DNA from: Profundicola sp048268105
Lineage (GTDB): Bacteria; Bacteroidota; Bacteroidia; Flavobacteriales; Weeksellaceae
Direction: 5' to 3'
Length of the DNA: 64,000 bases
Assembly: GCA_048268105.1 (NCBI GenBank)
Contig: JBLWWH010000001.1
Location: 154,142-218,141, forward strand
In this document: one piece after another, positions 8,261 through 16,625 of the stretch
Numbering within the stretch: position 1 is the first letter of the stretch
Layout of the letters: each line of letters starts with the position of its first letter
Program-made: the position numbers and the translations under genes
The notes under the pieces: model-generated
What the model was told of the DNA's origin: nothing
Seen by the model: only the letters and a program-made list of their open reading frames with translations
The model's database searches: none

Positions 8261-8701
8261 TCATTTAAAAGTTTTGAGATAGGCCGAGCCGTCTTCAACT
8301 TGTTCTGCTAAATGGGCCAAAGTAGTTTCGCTGAGCATTTTACCCAATCCATTTCTAATTTTAGCAAATTTATTATGTATCGGACAAGGTTTGTCGGCAT
8401 TGCATTTTTTAAGACCTAATCCACATCCGGTAAATATTTGATTACCATCTATAGCTACTACAATATCTTTTAGTTTAATGCTTTCTAATTTACCTGGATC
8501 AATCTCAAAACCACCTCTGGGTCCTTTAATAGAATTAACAATACCGCATCTTGCCAAATCTTGCATTATTTTGGCCGTAAACGCCTCTGGAGTTTCTATT
8601 TCGTGAGCAACATCACGCAAACGAACGCGCTCCGAATTCATTGATTTGGTCGCAATAAAAATACTCGCGCGTATTCCGTATTCACAGGCTTTTGAAAACA
8701 T
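8261..8701 (-). CDS. Rrf2-family transcriptional regulator (NsrR/RsrR-like Fe-S sensor)
   Basis: This 146-residue protein has the Rrf2 winged-helix fold: FSKACEYGIRA at the N-terminus, the recognition-helix region TPEAFTAKIMQDLARCGIV, and the wing KGPRGGFEI. Three cysteines, C93, C100 and C106 (C-x6-C-x5-C), are placed where NsrR and IscR ligate a [2Fe-2S] or [4Fe-4S] cluster. Spacing is close to NsrR but not diagnostic. It heads a leftward cluster of NO-response genes, and inverted repeats of one type occur at its own promoter, at the truncated haemoglobin and at ric. I infer an autoregulated, NO-responsive repressor that loses DNA binding when the cluster reacts with NO. Confidence 0.85.
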   Translation of the reverse strand: MFSKACEYGIRASIFIATKSMNSERVRLRDVAHEIETPEAFTAKIMQDLARCGIVNSIKGPRGGFEIDPGKLESIKLKDIVVAIDGNQIFTGCGLGLKKCNADKPCPIHNKFAKIRNGLGKMLSETTLAHLAEQVEDGSAYLKTFK

Positions 8702-8705
8702 AATG

Positions 8706-8739
8706 CAAAGATATATTAAATAAAGATAATTCTATCTTA
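8706..8739 (-). promoter_or_regulatory. Autoregulatory promoter/operator of the Rrf2 gene
   Basis: A TATCTTTG -7 box (8713-8706) ends four bases before the ATG at 8701, predicting a leaderless or nearly leaderless mRNA. Immediately upstream is AAAGATA-ATTC-TATCTTA (8722-8739), an inverted repeat with one arm mismatch that matches the copies before ric and the truncated-haemoglobin gene. Its position between the -7 and -33 elements suits autorepression. Confidence 0.65.
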
Positions 8740-8878
8740 AATACAATGACTTTTGTTGGATTTAATAAATCTTAATCCTTAAATGTAAAATATCTATAAA
8801 TAAAATCTGCATCTATTCTTTATACTTAAAGCTACCTGTGTTTAATTAGATAAGCGCTTTCAGTAACGAATTTCTAAA

Positions 8879-9136
8879 TTATTTGTTAGTTGTTTGCGGA
8901 GGATAATTGATGTAAATATTCTGTGGTTTAACGTCACTAGACAGAGCCCAGACCAACGAAATAATCCAGCCCACCACAGACCAACCTACCAATGTGTTTA
9001 ATGCAAAAATAGCCATCTTATTATGCTTATTTTTATAAAAACCAATGATAGCTGGTAGAAAATACATAAAAATGGTAATCCCTATAAGTAAAAAGGCTAC
9101 GATCAATGAAAAAACATTTGAATCTATAAGTTCCAT
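8879..9136 (-). CDS. Small membrane protein of the superinfection-immunity (Imm-like) family
   Basis: This protein of about 85 residues has two transmembrane segments; the second contains the family signature LVGWSVVGWIISLVWAL. The pattern NTLxGWxxxGWxxxLxWAL is typical of the Imm_superinfect family, named after the phage T4 immunity protein but widespread in bacterial chromosomes with no proven anti-phage role. An upstream ATG at 9208 would add 24 poorly hydrophobic residues; the ATG at 9136 (MELIDSN) gives the usual family N-terminus. It is an isolated gene between the Rrf2 gene and rnr. Confidence 0.65.
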   Translation of the reverse strand: MELIDSNVFSLIVAFLLIGITIFMYFLPAIIGFYKNKHNKMAIFALNTLVGWSVVGWIISLVWALSSDVKPQNIYINYPPQTTNK

Positions 9137-9230
9137 AATTCTAAGGTTTTTAATTTCATTACAATATATTAAATAATTTTTAATATTGAAGTTAAATTTT
9201 AGAGTCAATCTATAATAAATGGATTAAAAC

Positions 9231-9260
9231 AAAAAAAGCGCCCAACACTGTTGAACGCTT
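9231..9260 (-). terminator. Rho-independent terminator of rnr
   Basis: Read on the minus strand, AAGCGTTCAAC and GTTGGGCGCTT (9260-9250 and 9246-9236) pair over 11 bases, including G-T pairs, around a 3-base loop, followed by a run of seven T. It lies 24 bases after the rnr stop codon. Confidence 0.8.
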
Positions 9261-9283
9261 ATCAATTTTATAAAGATCTTATT

Positions 9284-11434
9284 TTAACCGATTAATTCAA
9301 AATCTAATTGTTTTTTCATTAAATCAGCATTGACTAACTTAACTTTTACAGCGTCTCCTAATCTATATTCTTTTTTGGTTCTTTGTCCAACAATTGAGTA
9401 ATTGGTGTGATCAAAAACATAATGATCATCTCTAATGTTTCTCAATTTCACCAAACCTTCTGCTCTAGATTCAGGTAATTCGATGTAGATACCCCATTCG
9501 GTTACACCTGAAATCAATCCATCAAACTCTTCCCCAACTTGATCTTCTAGATATTTAACCTGCATAAACTTGATACTATCTCTCTCTGCATCTGCTGCCA
9601 AACGCTCACGCTGTGAACTATATTCACAATCTTCTTCGTAAGGCTCTGGATTTGGAGATTTTCCGCCATCTAGATAATGCTGAAGTAATCTGTGCGCCAT
9701 AATATCAGGATAACGACGAATAGGCGACGTAAAGTGACTATAGTAATCAAAAGCAAGTCCATAGTGCCCAATATTTTCTGTTGAATAAATCGCTTTAGAC
9801 ATGGTTCTCATCGCAAGCGTTTCTACCATGTTTTCTTCGCCTTTACCTTTCACTTCTTTCAACAAATTGTTAATAGAATCTGTGGTCTCTTTTCTATCAC
9901 CTAGGTTTAGTCCGTAACCAAACTGCTTAATAAATTGTTTAAGACTTAATAATTTATCTGGATTAGGATCATCGTGAATTCTATAAATAAAGGTTCGATC
10001 TGTTTCTTTTCCTTTTTTGTTTAAGCTTACAAATTCAGAAACCCTCTTATTTGCTAGTAACATGAATTCCTCAATCAAATGATTGGCTTCTTTACTTTCT
10101 TTAAAGTAAACTCCTAGAGGATTTCCTTTATCATCTAATTTGAATTTCACCTCAACTTTATCAAAGCTAATAGCACCATTCTCCAACCTGCGCTCACGTA
10201 ATATTTTAGCTAATCTATTTAAGGTTAAAACCTCATCTTTCATATCACCATCCTTACCTTCTATAATGTCTTGCGCATCTTCGTAGGCCATTCTCTTATC
10301 TGAATACGTAACTGTGCGACCAAACCAATTTTTAACAATATTGGCATTATCATCCATTTCAAAAACAGCTGAGAAGGTATATTTTTCTTCGTTGGGTCTC
10401 AGTGAACAAGCTTCATTACTCAAAACCTCTGGTAACATCGGAACCACTCTATCTACTAAATAAACAGAGGTTGCGCGTTCATGCGCTTCTTGATCGATTA
10501 ATGAACCTGGCTGAACATAATGTGCTACATCGGCAATATGAACACCAATTTCCCAATTCCCATTTTCTAATTTTTGAATAGAAAGTGCGTCATCAAAATC
10601 CTTTGCATCGGCCGGATCAATAGTTAATGTAGGAACATCGCGCATATCACGACGTCGGTTAATTTCTTCTGGTTTAATGCTGGTATCTAGTTGTGCTGCT
10701 TCAGCTTCCACTTCCTCTGGAAATTTAGAAGGTAAACCATATTCCGCTAGAATCGCATGAATCTCAACTTCATGATCTCCGGGCGTACCCAATACATCGA
10801 TTACTTTTCCAAAAGGTGAATCTGCATCATCTGGCCAATCAATTACCTCTGCCACTACTTTATCACCATTTTGCGCTCCCATGAGATTTTTAGAACTTAC
10901 ATAGATATCAACATGCAATGATGTTTGATCAACATTCACAAAACCATAATGCCCATCTTTAGATAATTCTAAAATACCCACATACTGCGTTCTATTGCGC
11001 TGAATTACCTCTAGAATGCTACCTTCTTTCTTTTTCCCCGAGTTATCGTGAATAATTAACTGAACTAAATCGTTCTGAAGTGCATTTTTTGATTGTCCTT
11101 TGGGTATGTATATATCTTGATCGAATCCTTCTACATTCACATAGGCTGCGCCCGAAGTGGTAAAATCGATTACACCCACAACAGAGTTGTTTTCAACATT
11201 TAATTTAAATTTACCTGGGCTAACTTCAATCAACTGATTATTTGCAGCTAGTTTAGATAAAACTTTAATTAAATGATCTTTCTGTTTAGAATTTCTGAAT
11301 TGTAAACCAGAAGCTAATTGCTTATGATTTAATTGTTTGCTAGGATATTTAAGCATATAGCGCAATATTTTGTGCGCTGTTTGTTTATATCCTTGTTCGT
11401 TTGGAGTTTTTATAAATTTTTTCTTCTTTGACAT
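9284..11434 (-). CDS. rnr: Ribonuclease R
   Basis: This 716-residue protein has the RNase R order of domains: an N-terminal helix-turn-helix/cold-shock region (about 1-220), the RNB catalytic domain with DPADAKDFDDA (about 270-285) carrying the Mg2+-binding aspartates, and a C-terminal S1 RNA-binding domain (about 630-715, GLISGVTEWGIYIEL). RNase R is a processive 3' to 5' exoribonuclease that degrades structured RNA and takes part in rRNA quality control. The length is normal for Flavobacteriales. It has its own terminator downstream. The 374 bases upstream are very AT-rich and hold nothing I can name apart from a short direct repeat AGCTATATAT at 11635-11644 and 11649-11658. Confidence 0.95.
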   Translation of the reverse strand: MSKKKKFIKTPNEQGYKQTAHKILRYMLKYPSKQLNHKQLASGLQFRNSKQKDHLIKVLSKLAANNQLIEVSPGKFKLNVENNSVVGVIDFTTSGAAYVNVEGFDQDIYIPKGQSKNALQNDLVQLIIHDNSGKKKEGSILEVIQRNRTQYVGILELSKDGHYGFVNVDQTSLHVDIYVSSKNLMGAQNGDKVVAEVIDWPDDADSPFGKVIDVLGTPGDHEVEIHAILAEYGLPSKFPEEVEAEAAQLDTSIKPEEINRRRDMRDVPTLTIDPADAKDFDDALSIQKLENGNWEIGVHIADVAHYVQPGSLIDQEAHERATSVYLVDRVVPMLPEVLSNEACSLRPNEEKYTFSAVFEMDDNANIVKNWFGRTVTYSDKRMAYEDAQDIIEGKDGDMKDEVLTLNRLAKILRERRLENGAISFDKVEVKFKLDDKGNPLGVYFKESKEANHLIEEFMLLANKRVSEFVSLNKKGKETDRTFIYRIHDDPNPDKLLSLKQFIKQFGYGLNLGDRKETTDSINNLLKEVKGKGEENMVETLAMRTMSKAIYSTENIGHYGLAFDYYSHFTSPIRRYPDIMAHRLLQHYLDGGKSPNPEPYEEDCEYSSQRERLAADAERDSIKFMQVKYLEDQVGEEFDGLISGVTEWGIYIELPESRAEGLVKLRNIRDDHYVFDHTNYSIVGQRTKKEYRLGDAVKVKLVNADLMKKQLDFELIG

Positions 11435-11808
11435 GTGTATTATTTCTCTGAGGTTTAACAGTAAATGTTAATAAGTATTTAGTTTTAAAATATTGGTTTT
11501 AAATAATTTACCCACTTAACAACAATATTAATAACAAATTCTAGGCTATGTTAGAATTCCTGACAACCTTGTATTTTTTATATTTTACGATACAGTTTCT
11601 ATTCACTGTATTTAATTAATTTTCTCTTCTCAAAAGCTATATATTTTTAGCTATATATAGGATAGCAGAAAATTATTCTCTTAATAGCCTTCAAAACCAT
11701 ACCAATATTAACATTTATGCAGATGATTTTAATATTTCACAAGAATTTAAACTCAATTTAGCTAACACCTCATATGATCAAAGAGAGATTGAAAAATAAA
11801 ATAACTCG

Positions 11809-12240
11809 TTATGAACAAGCTATTTTATCTACTCTTCTTTGGTGTCTACCTCCTTCAAACTCTGTGTTTAAATAGGCTTCAACTATTTTTAATCCTAATT
11901 CTTCTGAAATAAATCGCGCGGGTAAAACCAATATATTAGCATCATTATGTTGACGAGCCAATTCTGCTAATTCTGTAGTCCAGCAAATCGCCGCACGTAT
12001 ATTTTGATGTTTATTAGCTGTCATAGCGATTCCATTTCCGCTTCCGCATAATAAAATACCTAAGTCAGCATTCTTGTTTTCAACAGCATCTGCCGTAGGA
12101 TGTGCATAATCTGGATAATCAACACTATCTGTTGAATAAGCTCCAAAATCCTCAACCTCAATATCTTTTGATGTTAATAACTGTTTAATTTTCTCTTTTA
12201 ATTCAAATCCTGCGTGATCTGCTCCAATGGCTATTTTCAT
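11809..12240 (-). CDS. rpiB: Ribose-5-phosphate isomerase B
   Basis: This 143-residue enzyme of the RpiB/LacAB family starts with MKIAIGADHAGFELK; an upstream ATG at 12261 would add seven residues but the ATG at 12240 gives the canonical N-terminus. The active-site segment LLCGSGNGIAMTANK (about 64-78) supplies the catalytic cysteine and phosphate-binding residues, and the RAAICWTTELAELARQHNDANILVLPAR stretch is typical. It interconverts ribose-5-phosphate and ribulose-5-phosphate in the pentose phosphate pathway. It is the last leftward gene before the candidate origin region. Confidence 0.93.
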   Translation of the reverse strand: MKIAIGADHAGFELKEKIKQLLTSKDIEVEDFGAYSTDSVDYPDYAHPTADAVENKNADLGILLCGSGNGIAMTANKHQNIRAAICWTTELAELARQHNDANILVLPARFISEELGLKIVEAYLNTEFEGGRHQRRVDKIACS

Positions 12241-12767
12241 GTTTTTTATAGTTTTCAACAAGCTTAAATGTTAAATTAATGTATTCATCTGAACATCAAG
12301 GAAATTCTAATGTAAACAAATTGTTAATAGAAATTGAATAAGTGTTCATAGCTTCTAAAAGCTTTTCCTTTATTAATCCAGAATTATTATTAATAACAAA
12401 ATTAAGTAATTCAAAGCAAATTTTCTTATTGATTTCTATTGGGAAGATATCAACGACTTTTACAGAGAAATTCAGAAATTACTTATTCAGCTTTTAACAA
12501 AATTCACCGTTTTGTTAATTTCTTAATAACTTTGTAAATGATTGATTTATAAAGAATTATTTTTTGATAAACTGTGGATAAACTTCCAATAAAATTAAAA
12601 CCCATTTAGTTTTCAACATATTCACAAAGCATTATCATTATCATAAGTTTTTTTAAATCTTTTTTTAAACTTAAAATATGATATATAAATATGAAGAGCT
12701 AATAGTTGAAACTTCTTTTCGAGTTAATTTGATGCTTTATGTATATTTGTAATCTCAAGCGAAAACT
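12241..12767. other. Candidate replication origin (oriC-like AT-rich gap with DnaA-box-like sequences)
   Basis: This 527-base non-coding gap contains a perfect DnaA box on the minus strand, TGTGGATAA at 12573-12581, followed by TTTTCAACA (12610-12618) and ATATTCACA (12618-12626), each one mismatch from TTWTNCACA. The 12-mer TAGTTTTCAACA occurs twice (12249-12260 and 12607-12618). Downstream, 12640-12710 is almost only A and T, as expected for an unwinding element. Gene orientation switches here: ten genes to the left run leftward, and almost all genes for 22 kb to the right run rightward. parS sites lie about 31 kb away. A single perfect box is thin evidence; the origin call is inference. Confidence 0.4.
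12742..12749 (+). promoter_or_regulatory. Candidate pgk -7 promoter box
   Basis: TATATTTG matches TAnnTTTG and lies 18 bases before the pgk ATG. A clear TTG -33 element is not present; TTTC sits at the expected distance. Confidence 0.45.
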
Positions 12768-13961
12768 ATGAAACATTTAGACAGTTTTAATTTCAAGAAT
12801 AAAAAAGTATTGATTCGTGTAGATTTTAATGTTCCTCTGGATAAAGAAATGAACATAACCGATAAAACGAGAATACTTGCGGCTAAGCCAACAATTTTAA
12901 AGGTATTAAAAGATGGAGGAGCTGTTATTCTAATGACTCACTTAGGTAGACCTAAAGGCAAAAAAGTGGATAGCTTATCTTTAGAGCATATCGCTGGACC
13001 TCTTTCGGATGCTTTAGGTATAGTGGTGCAAGTTGCTACTGACGTGGTGGGAGAGGATGCACAAACCAAGGCTAAAAATTTGGATATGGGTAACGTGCTT
13101 ATGCTACAAAATCTAAGATTTAGAGAAGAAGAAGAAAACGGAGATGAAGATTTTGCCGAGCAGTTAGCTTCTTTAGGTGATTTTTATATCAATGATGCTT
13201 TTGGAACAGCACACAGAAACCATGCTTCTACCGCAGTAATTGCTCAATTCTTTGATAAAGACCACAAAGCTTTTGGTTATTTAATGGATAAGGAATTAAG
13301 AGCGATTGATACCGTATTAAACACAGGAGAAAAACCGGTTTTAGCGATTTTGGGAGGATCTAAGGTTTCTTCTAAAATCACGATTATAGATAATATTTTG
13401 CCAGCTATTGATAAATTGATCATTGGTGGAGGAATGATGTTTACTTTTATTAAAGCTCAAGGTGGACAAATCGGTGCTTCTATTGTAGAAGATGATAAGT
13501 TAAACTTGGCTTTAGAGATTTTAGAGTTAGCTAAAAAGCATAATGTGGAGGTGCATCTTCCTGTAGATGTTTTAGCAGCAGATGATTTTAACAATGGTGC
13601 GAAAATTCAGGTGGTAGATGTAGATAAAATTCCAGATGGGTGGCAAGGTTTAGATATTGGACCAGAAAGTATAGAGAAGTTTAAAGAAGTTATACTTTCT
13701 TCTAAAACTATCTTATGGAACGGACCAGTGGGTGTTTTTGAGTTTGAGAATTTTGCAAAAGGAACCAAAGAATTAGGTGTTGCCATAGATGAGGCTACAA
13801 GAGCCGGAGCTTTCTCTTTAGTAGGAGGAGGTGATTCTGTAGCGGCCGTTAAGCAGTTCGGATTTGAAAATAAAATGAGTTATGTTTCTACCGGAGGTGG
13901 AGCTATGTTAGAAAGCTTAGAAGGTGTTAAGTTGCCAGGTGTTGCAGCTATGGAAAACTAA
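12768..13961 (+). CDS. pgk: Phosphoglycerate kinase
   Basis: This 397-residue monomeric enzyme catalyses transfer of phosphate from 1,3-bisphosphoglycerate to ADP in glycolysis. Visible family features are the N-terminal RVDFNVPLD, the HLGRPKG substrate-binding segment, the AHRNHAST region, the hinge GGSKVSSKI (about 197-205) and the nucleotide-binding GGGDSVAAV near residue 352. Length is standard. It is the first rightward gene after the candidate origin gap, has a TATATTTG box 18 bases before the ATG, and is followed by a strong 14-bp-stem terminator. Confidence 0.97.
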   Translation: MKHLDSFNFKNKKVLIRVDFNVPLDKEMNITDKTRILAAKPTILKVLKDGGAVILMTHLGRPKGKKVDSLSLEHIAGPLSDALGIVVQVATDVVGEDAQTKAKNLDMGNVLMLQNLRFREEEENGDEDFAEQLASLGDFYINDAFGTAHRNHASTAVIAQFFDKDHKAFGYLMDKELRAIDTVLNTGEKPVLAILGGSKVSSKITIIDNILPAIDKLIIGGGMMFTFIKAQGGQIGASIVEDDKLNLALEILELAKKHNVEVHLPVDVLAADDFNNGAKIQVVDVDKIPDGWQGLDIGPESIEKFKEVILSSKTILWNGPVGVFEFENFAKGTKELGVAIDEATRAGAFSLVGGGDSVAAVKQFGFENKMSYVSTGGGAMLESLEGVKLPGVAAMEN

Positions 13962-13982
13962 ATTATTTCATTATAAAATATA

Positions 13983-14014
13983 AAAGAAGTGTCATAGAAA
14001 TATGACACTTCTTT
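13983..14014 (+). terminator. Rho-independent terminator after pgk
   Basis: AAAGAAGTGTCATA pairs perfectly with TATGACACTTCTTT around a GAAA tetraloop (14-bp stem), followed by T-rich sequence. It begins 21 bases after the pgk stop. Confidence 0.9.
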
Positions 14015-14137
14015 GGTTTTGATATTTTTTAAAATAAATAGTGAGAGATTACAGTAGATTTATTGTTTTGTGCACAAGCCAAATAGATTTTAGCTTAAAA
14101 TTACTTTCTACCTTCTACTTTTAACATTCTACTCAAC

Positions 14138-14386
14138 TTACATACACTCTGCAAAGAAATCTTCAACTTCTATTTCGCTCATGTTTCTAATAGCCTCTTC
14201 GGCTTCTTCCATAGAATTATAGTTTTCCATAGCTTTTTTTAGACCACATGCACAAATTTCTTTTTGATCTTCAGAAAATTGCATACAATCGTTCATATAC
14301 ATTTCTTGGTCTGCTACAGACCATTCTTTTGAACAAGAAATTAATCCAAATAATATAAATGAATATATAAAAAATGACTTTTTCAT
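14138..14386 (-). CDS. Small lipoprotein of unknown function
   Basis: This 82-residue protein begins with a lipoprotein signal peptide ending in the lipobox GLISC (C18). The mature part is acidic and contains four more cysteines, including CAC in the middle (EICACGLKKAMENY) and one two residues from the end. The pattern of a short conserved CxCG motif with acidic helices recurs in small Bacteroidota lipoproteins, but I do not recognise a named family. It is a single-gene unit facing pgk. Confidence 0.65.
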   Translation of the reverse strand: MKKSFFIYSFILFGLISCSKEWSVADQEMYMNDCMQFSEDQKEICACGLKKAMENYNSMEEAEEAIRNMSEIEVEDFFAECM

Positions 14387-14577
14387 TATGATTTTATTTA
14401 AAACAAAACTATGAAAATTAAGAGATACTCGATAGGCTCAAAGCTTTTTTTCAATAAATAATAAGTATATCATGATAATTTTATATATAAATCATAAAAC
14501 TTAGGTTCAAATGAATTTTTTGCTAGGATTATTAGAATGAATTAACTTGCAGACTCACAAAATCAAATAATTTTAAA

Positions 14578-16008
14578 ATGAAGAAGCTTTTACTATTGCT
14601 TTTAGTTCCTGTGTTAACTTTAGCACAAGAAAATCAAAAAGTTCCTAACTTTTTTACACAACAAAATTCTTATCATTCAATTCCAGAAAATTTAGAAATG
14701 CCAACGACGCAATGGTCTGATTTAGCGGATGTAAGTTGGTATAATGATACGGATCTAAATTTAGAAATAAGTACAGCCGAAGAATTCGCTGGTTTAGCTC
14801 AATTGGTTATTGGTGGAAACAGTTTTGCAGACAAAACTATTAGTTTAACATCTAACTTAGATTTAGGTGATCATTTATGGACACCAATTGGAACGGGTGT
14901 TGACTCACCATTTTCTGGAACTTTTGATGGAAATAATTATACTATTGCTAATTTAAAAATTAACTTACCAAATCAATCCTTTGTAGGTATGTTTGGTCAT
15001 GTAGTTAGTGGATCAATTAGAAATATCAATTTAGAAACGGCTGAAGTGTATGGTTTAGATGCAGTAGGATCTATTGTAGCTAATGTATTCTCTAGTACAG
15101 CTTATAACTTACATGCCAACAATGTAACTGTAGTTGGAACAGATTTTAATATTGGAGGATTGAGTGGTGCGATTTTAACAGGGAGTACGATGGAAAACTG
15201 TTCGGCAACCAATGTAAATGTTTCTGGTGAAAGCCAAATCGGTGGTTTACTTGGGTCTATATGGGATAGATCTCATTTAAAAAATAGTTATAGTACAGGT
15301 GAAGCCAATGGAAATTACTTAATTGGTGGATTAGTAGGCTTTACAACCGTTGCTTTTACTCCAGAAATCAATACTGTTTCTTATTGCTATAGTCGAGTGA
15401 ATGTTACGGGGAATTTAGGAAGAACTGGTGGATTATATGGAGGAGCTCAAGGTGCTCTTTTAATTGAGAATTCTTATTCTACTGGAACTGCGACATCAGC
15501 GGAATTTGAAGGTGGATTTGTTGGTTCGGCGGCAAATATTCAAATTATTAATAGTTACTTTGATTTTCAAACTTCTGAACATATCGAAGGTATTGGTGGA
15601 TGGGAAGGCCCAGTTTTAGAGGTTGGATTAGAAGCGAGAACTAGTGAATCTATGAAAACCGAAGCTTTTGTAGCAGAATTAAATCAAAATGCAGAAGAAG
15701 GTGCAATTTGGTTTATGGGTGATGAAACAAATGACTTCTACCCTATGCTAACGGAAACTTTATCTGTGGATAATGTTGTAGTTAACAAAGCTTTGGTTCA
15801 ATTATATCCAAATCCAGTAGTGAACGAACTACAATTGAAATCAAATCAGGATATTCAATCTATTGAACTTTACAATGCTAATGGACAAATGTTGAAAACA
15901 TTGAAATCAGTTAACAAAATTTCTGTTTCTGATTTACCAAAAGGTGTTTACTTCTTGAAAATTAGAACTAACGCAACAACACAATTCAAAAAGTTCATTA
16001 AGAAGTAA
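14578..16008 (+). CDS. GLUG-motif repeat protein exported by the type IX secretion system
   Basis: This 476-residue protein has a Sec signal peptide (residues 1-16, cleavage after LTLA), a parallel-beta-helix-like region with GLUG-type repeats (FAGLAQLV, then IGGLSGAI, IGGLLGSIW and IGGLVGFT), and a C-terminal T9SS type A sorting domain of about 70 residues starting LYPNPVVNELQLKS and ending KFIKK. T9SS cargo is moved across the outer membrane and usually attached to the surface. The repeats suggest an adhesin or surface-binding role, but no enzyme domain is seen. It is monocistronic, followed by a terminator. Confidence 0.85.
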   Translation: MKKLLLLLLVPVLTLAQENQKVPNFFTQQNSYHSIPENLEMPTTQWSDLADVSWYNDTDLNLEISTAEEFAGLAQLVIGGNSFADKTISLTSNLDLGDHLWTPIGTGVDSPFSGTFDGNNYTIANLKINLPNQSFVGMFGHVVSGSIRNINLETAEVYGLDAVGSIVANVFSSTAYNLHANNVTVVGTDFNIGGLSGAILTGSTMENCSATNVNVSGESQIGGLLGSIWDRSHLKNSYSTGEANGNYLIGGLVGFTTVAFTPEINTVSYCYSRVNVTGNLGRTGGLYGGAQGALLIENSYSTGTATSAEFEGGFVGSAANIQIINSYFDFQTSEHIEGIGGWEGPVLEVGLEARTSESMKTEAFVAELNQNAEEGAIWFMGDETNDFYPMLTETLSVDNVVVNKALVQLYPNPVVNELQLKSNQDIQSIELYNANGQMLKTLKSVNKISVSDLPKGVYFLKIRTNATTQFKKFIKK

Positions 16009-16041
16009 TCTTCTTTATATTTAATTAGAATTTATTAAAAT

Positions 16042-16073
16042 GACCCATTTCTTCATTGAGATGGGTCTTTTTT
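16042..16073 (+). terminator. Rho-independent terminator after the GLUG/T9SS gene
   Basis: GACCCAT (16042-16048) pairs with ATGGGTC (16061-16067) and is followed by six T. Confidence 0.85.
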
Positions 16074-16084
16074 GGATATCGTTC

Positions 16085-16395
16085 AAAAGTGGTTTAATGA
16101 TAGTTTAAAGTTGTTTAACCAAATATGTTCAACTCATAGTGTTATTCTACTTGATGCGGAATTTGTCGCCTTGAAGGTAGTTTAAAAAGTCGTTATTCAT
16201 ACTATTTTAAATCCTATAAATTCATAATTTTGAAATACTTTTGTTGATGGTTCAAGTGAAAATAAGTGTAATTGTTAATAATTTTACTTGTTTTTAACAA
16301 AATAAATTTGGTTTTAGATTTTAGAAGTATTAATAACAATTTAAAATTTTATTTTTTGGAGCATTGGTATTGCTCATGGGGACTTTTGCTTTTGG
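16085..16395 (+). repeat. Cassette repeat module, copy A
   Basis: This stretch is homologous to 17420-17755 (copy B) and 22322-22718 (copy C). In order it contains GTTTAA-type short repeats, a degenerate copy of the ATTCCGCA...TGCGGAAT inverted repeat (left arm damaged, 16144-16162), a conserved AT-rich segment with a TAAATTTG box at 16303-16310, and the first codons of a shared signal peptide. Relative to B and C about 17 bases are missing around 16350, removing the ATG and the next few codons. Confidence 0.85.
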
Positions 16396-16588
16396 CAATT
16401 ATGAATTTATTGAATCTAAATTAATTGACTTAGAAGAAGATTTTACTTTAAAGGGATGTCCACTTGTTAGAATAGACTATTCTTGTTGTTATGAATATGT
16501 AGAAATGTGTGGCGAACATCCATCTGGAGAATTACTAATGTTTATGGAAGAAATATATTGTGGTGACGATGCCAGTAATAATAACTAA
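16364..16588 (+). pseudogene. Small secreted Cys-containing protein, start codon deleted (copy A)
   Basis: The frame encodes FGALVLLMGTFAFG, the tail of the signal peptide shared with the genes at 17702 and 22660, but about 17 bases carrying ATG AAA AAT TTA TTA are missing compared with those copies. Only a TTG (16364) or an internal ATG (16376) could start it, which would ruin the signal peptide. The mature part of about 55 residues holds five cysteines (GCP, SCC, MC, YC) and has no similarity that I can see to the mature parts of the other two copies. It is probably a recently inactivated gene. It lies 37 bases before a GLPGLI gene. Confidence 0.65.
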
Positions 16589-16625
16589 ATAATAATCTAC
16601 TATCATTCTTTACTAATCTTATAAT

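Noticed and set aside
11635..11658. AGCTATATAT direct repeat as an origin iteron
   Set aside because: Only two copies, both compatible with chance in very AT-rich sequence, and on the far side of rpiB from the DnaA-box-like cluster.
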